Source: Arthrobacter endolithicus
Lineage (GTDB): Bacteria; Actinomycetota; Actinomycetes; Actinomycetales; Micrococcaceae
Assembly (NCBI RefSeq): GCF_026627425.1
Contig: NZ_JAPNLH010000022.1
Coordinates: forward strand, 1 to 48,807
DNA length: 48,807 bases
Direction of reading: 5' to 3'
In this document: one piece after another, positions 15,553 to 23,646 of the stretch
Layout of the letters: each line of letters opens with the position of its first letter
How positions within the stretch are numbered: position 1 is the stretch's first letter
The notes under the pieces: generated by a model
The model's database searches: none
The model's input: only the letters and a program-made list of their open reading frames with translations
What the model was told of the DNA's origin: nothing
Program-made: the position numbers and the translations under genes

Positions 15553-16707
15553 ATGCAGCGCAAACTCTATGAGGAAGACCACGAGCTGTTCCGCGAGGTG
15601 GCGCAGGAGTTCAACGCCCGCGAGGTTGCTCCGCACTACGCCCAGTGGGACGCGGACCATATGATGTCCCGCCAGCTGTGGACCGCTGCGGGTGAACAGG
15701 GGCTGCTGGGGCTGGCGGTACCCGAGGACTTCGGCGGGATGGGCATGACGGACTACCGTTTCCGCGCCGTTCTGGACGAGGAGTTCGCCAAAGCCAACCA
15801 TCTCGCCGTCGGCCTGGCCTTTCATCTGCACGACGACATGGTCCTTCCGCACCTGCTGGCCTTCGGCTCGGAGGAGCTGAAGGGCCGGTGGCTGCCGGGT
15901 ATGGTGTCCGGGGAAATTGTCACGTCGGTAGGCTGGACCGAGCCCGGCGCCGGTTCGGATCTGCGCGGCGTGCGCACAAAAGCCGTGCGGGACGGGGATG
16001 ACTGGCTGATTTCGGGTCAAAAGACTTTCATTGGCAACGGCATTTCCGGCGACGCAGCACTGGTGCTGGCCCGGACCGACGGCGGCACCGGCAGGGGTGC
16101 CCACGACTCCTATTCGCTGTTCATGGTCGCCAAGGGTGCCGGCTACAGCACCGGCAGGCAGCTGGACAAGATGGGGCTGAAGGCCTCGGATACGGCCGAG
16201 CTGTTCTTCGACAACGTCCGCGTCCCGAATGCCGATCTGGTCGGCGAGCTGGGCAACGGCCTTGAGTACGCCGCCGCCGCGCTTCCGCAGGGACGGCTGG
16301 CCATCGCGGTGGCATCCGCCGCCGTCGCCCGTTCCGTCTATGAAGCGACCGTAACCTACGCCAAGGAGCGCAACGCCTTCGGTGAGCGGATCATCGACTT
16401 CCAGAACAGCCGGTTCGTGCTGGCGGACATCCTGACCGAGGTTGAAGTCACCGAGGGCTACGTGGACCGGGCCATGCTGGCGTTCAACGACGGCGAGCTG
16501 GACGCGGCATCTGCGGCACGTGCGAAGCTCTGGGCCAGCGATCGGGTCAAATCGATCACGGACCGCTGCCTGCAACTGCACGGCGGCTACGGCTACATTC
16601 TGGAATACCCGGTGGCGCAGGCCTTCCTGGCGTCACGGCTGCTGACCATCTTCGGCGGGACCAACGAGATCATGCGCGACCTCGTTGGCCGCGGGATTGC
16701 CCAATGA
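15553..16707 (+). CDS. Acyl-CoA dehydrogenase family protein
   Basis: This 384-aa flavoprotein should introduce a trans-2,3 double bond into an acyl-CoA. Family marks in order: an N-terminal helical domain (EDHELFREVAQEFNAREVAP), GWTEPGAGSDLRGVRT (FAD-binding strand region), KTFIGNGISGDAALVLAR, MGLKASDTAELFFDNVRVP, and the C-terminal GGYGYILEYPVAQ with IFGGTNEIM. The usual catalytic Glu is not seen at either known site: the C-terminal site reads IFGGT (Gly368) where medium-chain enzymes have IYEGT, and the alternative helix site reads LPQGRL (Gly247) where long-chain enzymes have PQERL. AGGAG lies upstream of the ATG at 15553. It overlaps def by 4 bp (ATGA), so the two are co-translated. Confidence 0.9.
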   Translation: MQRKLYEEDHELFREVAQEFNAREVAPHYAQWDADHMMSRQLWTAAGEQGLLGLAVPEDFGGMGMTDYRFRAVLDEEFAKANHLAVGLAFHLHDDMVLPHLLAFGSEELKGRWLPGMVSGEIVTSVGWTEPGAGSDLRGVRTKAVRDGDDWLISGQKTFIGNGISGDAALVLARTDGGTGRGAHDSYSLFMVAKGAGYSTGRQLDKMGLKASDTAELFFDNVRVPNADLVGELGNGLEYAAAALPQGRLAIAVASAAVARSVYEATVTYAKERNAFGERIIDFQNSRFVLADILTEVEVTEGYVDRAMLAFNDGELDAASAARAKLWASDRVKSITDRCLQLHGGYGYILEYPVAQAFLASRLLTIFGGTNEIMRDLVGRGIAQ

Positions 16708-17276
16708 CCGTTCATCCCGTCACCATTTGGGGCGAACCTGTGCTGCATCGTCGCGCGGAGGAGGTCAGGACTTTTGACGGCGAGCTGCAGAGATTGATCG
16801 CGGACATGTTTGAGACCATGGACGTTGCCAACGGCGTCGGCCTGGCCGCCCCGCAGATCGGTGTTGGTCTGCGGATCTTCACCTATCAGATGGAGAACGA
16901 CGACGGCGTCCCCGACCGCGGCGTGTTGGTGAACCCATCGATTTCGCTCGGCAAGATTTCCGGGAAAATCCCTGATCCGGAGGAGGAAACCGAGGGCTGC
17001 CTGTCCGTCCCCGGCGAGCATTTCCCCCTCAAACGGGCCGAATGGGCCCGGCTCACCGGCTTCGACGCTCAGGGGGCGCTGCTCGAATTCGAGGCCACCG
17101 GCTGGTTTGCCCGCTGCATGCAGCATGAATACGACCACCTGGACGGCAAGCTCTACGTGGACCGTCTCACCGACCGCTACCGGCGCAAGGCCAGGCGGCT
17201 GTCCAAGGACCAGGGCTGGGGCGTGCCGGGGCTGAGCTGGCTGCCCGGCGTGGATCCGGACCCGTTCGGACACTGA
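16704..17276 (+). CDS. def: Peptide deformylase
   Basis: This 190-aa metalloenzyme removes the formyl group from the N-terminal methionine of new proteins. All three motifs are present: GVGLAAPQIG (44-53), EGCLSVPG (97-104, metal-ligand Cys99) and QHEYDHLDG (140-148, metal ligands His141 and His145, catalytic Glu142). The C-terminus extends beyond the last motif by about 40 basic residues, as in other actinobacterial deformylases. The ATG overlaps the stop of the acyl-CoA dehydrogenase gene by 4 bp. A pairing of def with an acyl-CoA dehydrogenase has no obvious functional logic and may only reflect shared transcription. Confidence 0.95.
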   Translation: MTVHPVTIWGEPVLHRRAEEVRTFDGELQRLIADMFETMDVANGVGLAAPQIGVGLRIFTYQMENDDGVPDRGVLVNPSISLGKISGKIPDPEEETEGCLSVPGEHFPLKRAEWARLTGFDAQGALLEFEATGWFARCMQHEYDHLDGKLYVDRLTDRYRRKARRLSKDQGWGVPGLSWLPGVDPDPFGH

Positions 17277-17314
17277 CATTTCAGCGTCAGGCCTCGGTCA
17301 ATGAACCGGGCGGA

Positions 17315-17320
17315 TAGGCT
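17315..17320 (+). promoter_or_regulatory. -10 box of a leaderless promoter
   Basis: TAGGCT lies 7 bases before the ATG at 17328. GGAGA falls inside this gap but is too close to the ATG to be a normal ribosome site, so a leaderless transcript is favoured. Confidence 0.5.
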
Positions 17321-17327
17321 GGAGACC

Positions 17328-18191
17328 ATGATGGACGCTGCGCTGCTGACCACCGAACCGATCCTGGATTATCTGGCCGTGGCGGCGGCGGACCGCGCGG
17401 CCTGCGTGCAGCTGCTGGAAGGCACCCCGGGCCCGGCCGCCGTCGAGGTCATCGCCGCGCTGCGTACAAGCCTCTGCGCGGGTGTCAGCGAACTGCCGGT
17501 ACTGGTGCAGGCCGATGAAACAGACTGGATCGAGGCCTTTCTCAGGTTCACCCCAGAGCTCCTGTGCTGGCATGCCGAGCGCGGCATTGCGGATGAGGTC
17601 AGCCGTGCCACGCTGGCCGATGTGGGCCGCAATCTGGAGATCAACCGCCGGGTGCACGGACGCTTCGGCATGGATACCCACACCTGGCTGATCCATCACT
17701 TCACCGGACGCCTCTACCAGCTAGGGCGCCTGCAGTACCTGCTGCACCGCGGCGCGGTGCCCGCCGCGGGAGGCGGGATTCCCGGTGCAGAGTCCGGCGA
17801 CTGGCGGCTGGGCATCCACATTCCGGAATCCGGCGGCCTGGATCCGGAGACCGTGCACGCCAGTCTGGACCTGGCCCGGCCGTTCTTTACCCGGCACTTC
17901 CCGGATCAGCCCGTGCGGATTGCCGACTGCGCGTCATGGTTGCTCGACCCCTATATTGCGGGCTATCTGGACTCGGACTCAAACATTGTCCGGTTCGCCA
18001 ACCGATTTACGCCGTACGGTCACCCGCTCGATGCGCCCACTGACGCTGTCTACTTCACCTTCCGGACGCGCAGCAGTGACCCGGAGCTGGCTTCGCTGCC
18101 GCGCCGCACTTCGCTGCAGCGGATGGTGCTGGAGAGGATCGACGACGGCGGCTGCTGGCAGCTCGGGTTCGGCTACCTGGAGCTGCCCTGA
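17328..18191 (+). CDS. Acyltransferase-domain protein (GNAT-like C-terminal domain)
   Basis: This is a 287-aa protein of the two-domain actinobacterial family annotated as acyltransferase domain-containing (NAT_N plus GNAT_C). The helical first half includes WIEAFLRFTPELLCWHAERG and GRFGMDTHTWLIHHFTGRLYQLGRLQY. The second half has GIHIPESGGLDPETVHASL and CASWLLDPYIAGYL, the GNAT-like part, and ends CWQLGFGYLELP. The substrate is unknown. An in-frame ATG at 17301 exists, but the -10 box at 17315 points to 17328 (or the adjacent ATG at 17331). It follows def by 51 bp. Confidence 0.8.
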   Translation: MMDAALLTTEPILDYLAVAAADRAACVQLLEGTPGPAAVEVIAALRTSLCAGVSELPVLVQADETDWIEAFLRFTPELLCWHAERGIADEVSRATLADVGRNLEINRRVHGRFGMDTHTWLIHHFTGRLYQLGRLQYLLHRGAVPAAGGGIPGAESGDWRLGIHIPESGGLDPETVHASLDLARPFFTRHFPDQPVRIADCASWLLDPYIAGYLDSDSNIVRFANRFTPYGHPLDAPTDAVYFTFRTRSSDPELASLPRRTSLQRMVLERIDDGGCWQLGFGYLELP

Positions 18192-18292
18192 CGACGGACT
18201 GACGTCGCCCACCAGCGGCCGATGCCGGCTGCGGTAAACTTGATTGTTTGGGCGGCATCTTGCCACACCAACCGAGCCGCGAAAGAAGCACA

Positions 18293-19942
18293 GTGTCCCA
18301 AGACGTCATCTCCCCCGACCGCGCCCATGAGATCCGCGCCGCTAAGATCAACGGGCAGGCCGCACGTCGGCGCACTTTCGCTGTAATTTCCCACCCGGAT
18401 GCCGGAAAGTCCACGCTCACCGAGGCCCTGGCCCTGCACGCCAAGGTGATCGGCACGGCCGGAGCCACCAACGGAAAATCGAACCGCAAGGATACGATTT
18501 CCGACTGGATGCAGATGGAAAAAGACCGCGGTATTTCGATCAGCTCGGCCGCCCTCCAGTTCTCCTACCGGGACACTGTCATCAACTTGTTGGATACACC
18601 CGGCCACGCGGATTTCTCCGAAGACACCTACCGGGTGCTTGCCGCCGTCGACTGTGCCGTCATGCTGGTGGACGCCGCCAAGGGGCTGGAAACCCAGACC
18701 ATGAAGCTGTTCGAGGTGTGCCGCCAACGTGGTCTGCCCATTATTACCGTCATCAACAAATGGGACCGGCCCGGGCTGGACACCCTGGCGCTGATGGACG
18801 AGATCACCGAGCGCACCGGCCTGCTGCCGATGCCGCTGACCTGGGCCGTCGGCATTGCCGGCGATTTCCGCGGAGTCTGGGACCTGCAGCGGGATCGTTT
18901 TGTCCGCTTCACCCGCAACAACAGCGGCGCCAGCATCGCTTTGACCGAGTACTACACTCCGGAAGAAGCCGCAGCCAGTGAAGGGGACGTCTGGACAGAC
19001 GCGGTGGACGAGGCCGGACTGGTCAAGGATTCGAACCTGCCCTTTGACCCGGAGAATTTCTATGCCGGCAAAGGCACCCCCATCCTGTTCTCCTCCGCTG
19101 CGCTGAACTTCGGCGTCAAGGAACTGCTCGATACACTGGTGGACTTCGCTCCTCCGGCCGCGCCGCGCCCCGACGTTGCTGGCCAGCTTCGCCCGGTAGC
19201 CGATGCCTTCTCCGGCTTCGTCTTCAAGGTCCAGGCCGGAATGAACCAGGCGCACCGGGACCACGTGGCGTTCGTTCGGGTCTGTTCCGGGATCTTTGAA
19301 CGCGGCATGGTCGTGACGCAGTCCCGCACCGGAAAGTCCTTTGCGACCAAATACGCCCAGCAGGTTTTCGGACGCGAGCGCGAGGTGATTGACGAGGCGT
19401 TCCCGGGGGATGTCGTCGGCCTCGTTAATGCCTCCGCACTACGCGTGGGAGACAGCCTTTACCTGGAAGATTCCGTCGAGTTCCCAGCCATCCCGCTCTT
19501 TGCCCCGGAACATTTCCAGGTCGCCCGGTCCAAGGATCCGAGCCGGTACAAGCAGTTTCGGCGCGGCATCGACCAACTCGAGCATGAGGGTGTCATTCAG
19601 GTCCTGCGTTCGGATCTACGCGGTGATCAGGCGCCGGTTCTCGCCGCCGTCGGCCCCATGCAGTTTGAGGTGGTAGAGGACCGAATGACGAACGAATTCA
19701 ATGCGCCCATGCGGTTCGAACGTCTCCCCTACTCGCTGGCGCGGCTCACCACGGCGGATGCCGTCGCGACGCTCGGTCTGGTGCACGGTGCCGAGGTCCT
19801 GCTCCGCTCCGACGGCGAATACTTGGCGTTGTTCAACGACGTCTGGGCCCTCCGCCGGGTAGAGAAAAACAATCCCGACCTGATGCTCGCGGTGATCGGG
19901 ACGCAAAGCCGCAGCGCGATGCAGGGCTACCAGGTACCTTAG
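18293..19942 (+). CDS. prfC: Peptide chain release factor 3
   Basis: This is a 549-aa translational GTPase that recycles RF1/RF2 after termination. The G motifs are visible: HPDAGKST (G1, about 34-41), DTPGH (G3) and NKWD (G4). The RF3-specific segment DWMQMEKDRGISISSA lies between G1 and G3. Domain II/III features such as DPSRYKQFRRGIDQLEHEGVIQ are present. Length is normal for the family. The frame is open to 18248, but the GTG at 18293 has AGAAG upstream and matches where homologs begin. TAAACT at 18235-18240 is a reasonable -10 box giving a short leader. Confidence 0.95.
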   Translation: MSQDVISPDRAHEIRAAKINGQAARRRTFAVISHPDAGKSTLTEALALHAKVIGTAGATNGKSNRKDTISDWMQMEKDRGISISSAALQFSYRDTVINLLDTPGHADFSEDTYRVLAAVDCAVMLVDAAKGLETQTMKLFEVCRQRGLPIITVINKWDRPGLDTLALMDEITERTGLLPMPLTWAVGIAGDFRGVWDLQRDRFVRFTRNNSGASIALTEYYTPEEAAASEGDVWTDAVDEAGLVKDSNLPFDPENFYAGKGTPILFSSAALNFGVKELLDTLVDFAPPAAPRPDVAGQLRPVADAFSGFVFKVQAGMNQAHRDHVAFVRVCSGIFERGMVVTQSRTGKSFATKYAQQVFGREREVIDEAFPGDVVGLVNASALRVGDSLYLEDSVEFPAIPLFAPEHFQVARSKDPSRYKQFRRGIDQLEHEGVIQVLRSDLRGDQAPVLAAVGPMQFEVVEDRMTNEFNAPMRFERLPYSLARLTTADAVATLGLVHGAEVLLRSDGEYLALFNDVWALRRVEKNNPDLMLAVIGTQSRSAMQGYQVP

Positions 19943-19971
19943 GCGAACGCTGGCCTTGCGGACGCCCTGCC

Positions 19972-20160
19972 CTAGTTCTCCTTCATCACGCGCTGCAGAT
20001 CCTGCGCCGCAGTAGTGCGGAGGTCCTCGATCTGCGTGAGCCTACGCTGATCGATGGTCCCCTTGGTGTAGTCACGCTGGGCCTGCGTGAGCTGCCGATT
20101 GGCCTCATCCAAGTTGTCCTGGGCGGACTTGACGGGGTCTACGTGCTGAATTTTGCTCAT
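19972..20160 (-). CDS. Small coiled-coil hypothetical protein, 62 aa
   Basis: This is a 62-residue, highly polar protein (MSKIQHVDPVKSAQDNLDEAN...) with a heptad-like spacing of Leu/Ile through NRQLTQAQRDYTKG and RRLTQIEDLRTTAAQDLQRV, probably a short helical hairpin. It has no cysteine, signal or membrane segment. It is convergent with prfC, 29 bp apart. The ribosome site is weak. Function is unknown; coding is supported by codon bias and a sensible amphipathic pattern. Confidence 0.6.
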   Translation of the reverse strand: MSKIQHVDPVKSAQDNLDEANRQLTQAQRDYTKGTIDQRRLTQIEDLRTTAAQDLQRVMKEN

Positions 20161-20284
20161 ACAGGCATCATCCCACCGTTTTTGTCACGCCGCCATTTCA
20201 CCCCGCCGCAGCCTTCCCGCCAGTCTTCATCTGTCGTCCCAATGGTTGCCCCACTGGCCTTTCCAGAAGCCATACAGCGGCCTC

Positions 20285-21154
20285 TTAGGGCACATAGCCG
20301 GACTCCAGTGTCGGCTGTCGTGGACAGGACGTCAGGACGCGCGTCATCGCGTCCTTCTCCGCTGGTGTCACCCACAGACGATAGGCTGCCTTCACCGAGA
20401 CCTGACGGGCTATGTAGCGGCAGCGGAACTCTTTGTTCGGGGGAAGCCAGGTCGCAGCGTCGCCGTCGCCTTTTTGCACGTTGGTTGGCCCATCCACCGC
20501 CAGCAGGTTCAGGGGATCATTGGCCAGGCTCTGCCGCTGTTCGTCCGTGAGCTGCTGGGCGCCGGTCTGCCAAGCATTACCCAGCGCCACCACGTGATCG
20601 ATTTGGATGGCCTTACTGCTGTGCGGCCCTCTGTTGAAATCCAGCTCTCGACCCGTATATGGATCCGCCAGTTGGCCCGAGCCCAGTTGGCATCCAGCCG
20701 CCTTGACCAGCTGCTTTTGGGTCAGATCCCGCGCCAGAATGTCATTGCGCGTATCGCAGCCATTGCGGTCCATGTCCAGCCATGGTTCACCGAAGGCGAG
20801 CCGATCATAGGTGTTCCGCGGTGCCCGGCCCTGCACCTGCAGGACATCGAGTACGCTCAACGCCAGTGCCGGCTTCACCCGAATCACCGGGCTCCCCGAC
20901 CCTGCCCATCCCGGCTCCAGCACCAACGGACCCTGACCAGCGAGTGCGGCGGAGACCGGGTTCAGCGGTCCCCAGGCGTAGAGGGCCGCAAGCAATGCCA
21001 CCAATGCCGCAAACACCGGCACGGCAACGGCAAGCGCGCGTGGTCGCCGTCGCTGGGTGCGCCAGCGAACCCAAGCCGCGCTGCGCCAGGGAGCGCGTGC
21101 CGGTCGCGGGGACCGCGCTACCTTAATTCGTGGTGACATCGCCGCTGCCTGCAT
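20285..21154 (-). CDS. HNH endonuclease family protein (DUF1524-like), membrane-anchored or secreted
   Basis: The 289-aa product starts with a very basic segment (SPRIKVARSPRPAR and RTQRRRPRA), then a hydrophobic stretch of about 20 residues (LAVAVPVFAALVALLAALYA), so it is exported or anchored with the nuclease domain outside. The nuclease part has DRNGCDTRNDILARDL, IQIDHVVALGNAW (the metal-binding His) and NDPLNLLAVDGPTNVQKGD (the central Asn), then a Cys in the last third. This is the DUF1524/HNH pattern of secreted actinobacterial nucleases. Nutritional DNA degradation is inference. Starts at 21154 and 21139 are both possible; the frame is open to 21301 but that part looks noncoding. Confidence 0.8.
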   Translation of the reverse strand: MQAAAMSPRIKVARSPRPARAPWRSAAWVRWRTQRRRPRALAVAVPVFAALVALLAALYAWGPLNPVSAALAGQGPLVLEPGWAGSGSPVIRVKPALALSVLDVLQVQGRAPRNTYDRLAFGEPWLDMDRNGCDTRNDILARDLTQKQLVKAAGCQLGSGQLADPYTGRELDFNRGPHSSKAIQIDHVVALGNAWQTGAQQLTDEQRQSLANDPLNLLAVDGPTNVQKGDGDAATWLPPNKEFRCRYIARQVSVKAAYRLWVTPAEKDAMTRVLTSCPRQPTLESGYVP

Positions 21155-21162
21155 GCCTGTAA

Positions 21163-21185
21163 AGTGTTGGTCTGACACCAACACT
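21163..21185 (-). promoter_or_regulatory. Inverted repeat upstream of the HNH nuclease gene
   Basis: AGTGTTGG (21163-21170) and CCAACACT (21178-21185) are perfect 8-bp arms around TCTGACA. The repeat sits 9 bases upstream of the first possible start of the nuclease gene, where a repressor could block transcription. The TGGTCTGACACCA core resembles GntR/FadR-type sites in shape only. Confidence 0.45.
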
Positions 21186-21294
21186 AAGCCACAGCGCTGA
21201 CATCGCCGGAGGTATCCACAGCCCGCATCTGGAGTGTGCCAATTGCGCAGGGAGGGCGTTTTGACCCGCTGGAGCGCATTCCCGATATTCGGTG

Positions 21295-21319
21295 CGGACA
21301 ATACGCGCTAAATTGTCCG
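21295..21319 (-). terminator. Candidate terminator hairpin of the RNase P RNA gene
   Basis: CGGACAAT and ATTGTCCG pair perfectly around 9 bases, starting 10 bases past the 3' end of the RNA gene on the minus strand. There is no U-tract. A run of nine G (21319-21327) separates it from the RNA. Confidence 0.4.
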
Positions 21320-21328
21320 GGGGGGGGT

Positions 21329-21720
21329 GGATGGGTTGGCCGATACGCCGGGTTCTGTCATCCCGCGCCGTTACCGATGCGGGAGTAGCGGCCATCCATC
21401 TACGAACGCCGTTGCCGACGCCCTCTAGCGGCCTACCCGGACACTTGGGCGGGCAGCCCTCAAACATGCCCTGTCTGGCCTTGCTCCCGGTGGGGTTTAC
21501 CTAGCTTCCCTGGTCGCCCAGGGAACTGGTGGTCTCTTACACCACCGTTTCACCCTTACCTGCCTGCGCACATGTTTCCATGCTGCCGGCCGGCGGTCTG
21601 TTTTCTGTGGCACTTTCCTGCGGGTTACCCCGAGTGGGTGTTACCCACCACCTTGCCCTGCGGAGCCCGGACGTTCCTCGAGCCACTTGCGTGACGCGCG
21701 GCCGCCTAGCCAACCCATCC
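21329..21720 (-). ncRNA. rnpB: RNase P RNA, bacterial class A
   Basis: The catalytic RNA of RNase P, which trims tRNA 5' leaders, is readable on the minus strand. The 5' end GGATGGGTTGG pairs with the 3' end CCAACCCATCC. CGAGGAACGTCCGGGCTCC near the 5' end and GTGCCACAGAAAACAGACCGCC in the middle are the conserved core. GGTAAGGGTGAAACGGTGG and ATGACAGAACCCGGCGTATC near the 3' end complete P4 and the tRNA-contact region. Length is about 392 nt. A -10 box (TAGACT) lies 8 bases upstream of the 5' end, which supports the boundary. Confidence 0.93.
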
Positions 21721-21728
21721 AGCTATAC

Positions 21729-21734
21729 AGTCTA
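21729..21734 (-). promoter_or_regulatory. -10 box of the RNase P RNA promoter
   Basis: TAGACT on the minus strand, followed by GTATAGCT and then the first G of the RNA. The -35 region is GC-rich and poor. Confidence 0.6.
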
Positions 21735-21793
21735 CTGTCCCGCCGGGCACGCCGGGCACCTGCGCAACCGGACGTGCCGGCACTGCGAAGCTT

Positions 21794-21826
21794 ACGACGA
21801 CGGCGGCACGCTGCCGCCGTCGTCGT
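21794..21826. terminator. 15-bp perfect hairpin of GAC/CGG repeats
   Basis: ACGACGACGGCGGCA and TGCCGCCGTCGTCGT form a perfect 15-bp stem with the 3-base loop CGC. It lies between gap and rnpB on the minus strand, so it can end the gap transcript, but there is no U-tract. Confidence 0.5.
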
Positions 21827-21834
21827 CAAGGGGT

Positions 21835-21853
21835 CGGCGGCACGCTGCCGCCG
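21835..21853. terminator. Second, related hairpin next to the gap stop codon
   Basis: CGGCGGCA-CGC-TGCCGCCG repeats the core and the loop of the hairpin at 21794. It is 31 bases downstream of the gap stop. Two near-identical stem-loops in tandem suggest a duplicated terminator. Confidence 0.5.
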
Positions 21854-21883
21854 CAGCCGTCGTCGTCGTCCCGGGCTCTTTGC

Positions 21884-23362
21884 CTAGTGGACGGAGCCAG
21901 CCAAGGGTCGGGCGCGGTCCACTGCGGGGAAGGCCGGCGGATGCGCTCCGGCCATTTCCTCCATCACCCGGACCACCTGGCAGCTGTAGCCGAATTCGTT
22001 GTCGTACCAGACGTACAGGACCAGATGCTTCTCCGTGCTGATCGTGGCCAAACCGTCCACGATTCCCGCCCGGCGCGAGCCAACAAAGTCCGTGGACACT
22101 ACCTCGGGCGAATCGATGAAGTCGATCTGTTTGTGCAGGTCCGAGTGCAGCGACATATTGCGCAGGTAGGTGTTGATTTCTTCCTTGTTGGTCCCGCGCT
22201 CCAGCGTCAGGTTCAGGATCGCCATCGAGACATCCGGAGTGGGGACGCGGATCGAGTTGCCGGTCAGTTTCCCGGCCAATTCCGGCAACGCCTTGGCAAC
22301 GGCCTTGGCCGCACCGGTCTCGGTCAACACCATGTTCAGTGCAGCGGAACGGCCGCGGCGGTCCCCCTTGTGGAAATTATCCGTCAGGTTCTGGTCATTG
22401 GTGAACGAGTGCACCGTCTCCACATGCCCGTGCACAATGCCGAACTCATCATTGACAGCCTTGAGCACTGGGGTAATGGCGTTAGTGGTGCAGGAGGCGG
22501 CGGTGATGATCTTATCCGCAGCGCTGATCACCCCGTGGTTGATGCCGTGCACTACGTTTTTCAGCTCGCCCTTGCCGGGCGCGGTGAGCAGCACGCGGGC
22601 AGCGCCGCGGCTGAGCAGGTGCTGGGACAGCCCCTCGGCATCGCGCCAGCGGCCGGTGTTGTCCACCACAAGCGCGTCATGGATGCCGAAGGCGGTGTAA
22701 TCGATAGTGGCCGGATTGTCCGAATAGATCACCTGGATCAGGGTGCCGTTGGCCAGGATCGTGTTCTGTTCCTCATCGACGGTGATGGTGCCAACGAAGG
22801 GTCCGTGCACGGAGTCGCGGCGCAGCAGGCTGGCACGCTTGATCAGGTCCTGGTCCGAGCCGCGCCGGACCACAATGGCGCGCAGCCGGAGTCCGTCGCC
22901 GCCACCGGCGTGCTCGATCAGGATCCGTGCCAACAGCCGGCCGATCCGGCCAAAACCATACAGGACGACGTCTGTGCTGGTGCGCTCGTCAATGCCTTGG
23001 CGGTCGACGACGTCGGCCAGTTCTGTGCGCAGGAATTCCTCCCGCGTCCGGCCGGCACCCTCCTGGGCATAGAGCAGGTTCAGCTTTGCCAAGTTGATCG
23101 ACGCAGGGCCAAGTTTGAGTGCGCTGAGGGCCTGCAGCAGCGGCAGAGTTTCCTCCGGGCGCAGTTCCACGTCGTCCACATGGCGGGCGAAGCGGTGGGC
23201 TTTAAGGACGCTGATCGCGGACTGGTTGATCAGCGAGCGGCCATGGACCGAAATGACCACGTTGTTTTCCCGGTACAAGCGGCCGATCAGTGAGATCATG
23301 TCCTCGGCCAAAGCCTCGCGCTTGATCCAAACATCCAGAGTTGTATCGACGATCTGCTTCAC
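21884..23362 (-). CDS. gap: Glyceraldehyde-3-phosphate dehydrogenase, long form (about 490 aa)
   Basis: This enzyme oxidises glyceraldehyde-3-phosphate to 1,3-bisphosphoglycerate or runs in reverse. VVLYGFGRIGRLLARILIEH is the NAD(P)-binding loop, and AASCTTNAITPVLKAV carries the active-site Cys; WYDNEFGYSCQVVRVME is the C-terminal signature. About 130 extra residues precede the Rossmann domain, as in the 480-aa GapB type of corynebacteria, which is mainly gluconeogenic; that role is inference here. The frame is open to a TTG at 23383, but the GTG at 23362 is preceded by AGGAAAGGGAAG. A 284-bp gap separates it from yaaA; TAGAAT (23553-23548) is a candidate -10 box. Confidence 0.9.
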   Translation of the reverse strand: MKQIVDTTLDVWIKREALAEDMISLIGRLYRENNVVISVHGRSLINQSAISVLKAHRFARHVDDVELRPEETLPLLQALSALKLGPASINLAKLNLLYAQEGAGRTREEFLRTELADVVDRQGIDERTSTDVVLYGFGRIGRLLARILIEHAGGGDGLRLRAIVVRRGSDQDLIKRASLLRRDSVHGPFVGTITVDEEQNTILANGTLIQVIYSDNPATIDYTAFGIHDALVVDNTGRWRDAEGLSQHLLSRGAARVLLTAPGKGELKNVVHGINHGVISAADKIITAASCTTNAITPVLKAVNDEFGIVHGHVETVHSFTNDQNLTDNFHKGDRRGRSAALNMVLTETGAAKAVAKALPELAGKLTGNSIRVPTPDVSMAILNLTLERGTNKEEINTYLRNMSLHSDLHKQIDFIDSPEVVSTDFVGSRRAGIVDGLATISTEKHLVLYVWYDNEFGYSCQVVRVMEEMAGAHPPAFPAVDRARPLAGSVH

Positions 23363-23547
23363 AGCTTCCCTTTCCTGTCCCAACCGGAAACGCCTTCGGT
23401 GCCGGCCGCACGCCGGGCTCCGATACTGCGAAGCACGGCACCCTGGGACGCGGCGCGGATTGCCGTACGTTCCAGGGAAGTTGACCCCGCGGGTATCCGC
23501 AGGTTCTGAAGGGCGGCAAGTCCTGCGGGCCGCCCGATCTACTAATC

Positions 23548-23553
23548 ATTCTA
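23548..23553 (-). promoter_or_regulatory. Candidate -10 box for gap
   Basis: TAGAAT on the minus strand, about 185 bases before the proposed gap start. The resulting leader would contain GGGCGGC...GCCGCCC, a 7-bp hairpin around 23510-23535. No convincing -35 box is seen. Confidence 0.35.
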
Positions 23554-23634
23554 AACGAGATGGTCGCGGCCAAACCCGCGGGAGCGGCGAAAGTGTGCAG
23601 GATCACCCCGTGCGGCCGGGGCCTGCCAAGCCGC

Positions 23635-23640
23635 TAGGCT
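23635..23640 (+). promoter_or_regulatory. -10 box of a leaderless promoter for yaaA
   Basis: TAGGCT ends 6 bases before the GTG at 23647. There is no ribosome binding site. Confidence 0.55.
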
Positions 23641-23646
23641 CAACGG

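Noticed and set aside
20285-21301. The full-length frame as the HNH protein
   Set aside because: The first ~50 residues cover the inverted repeat and lack a ribosome site; the basic-hydrophobic export signal begins after 21154.
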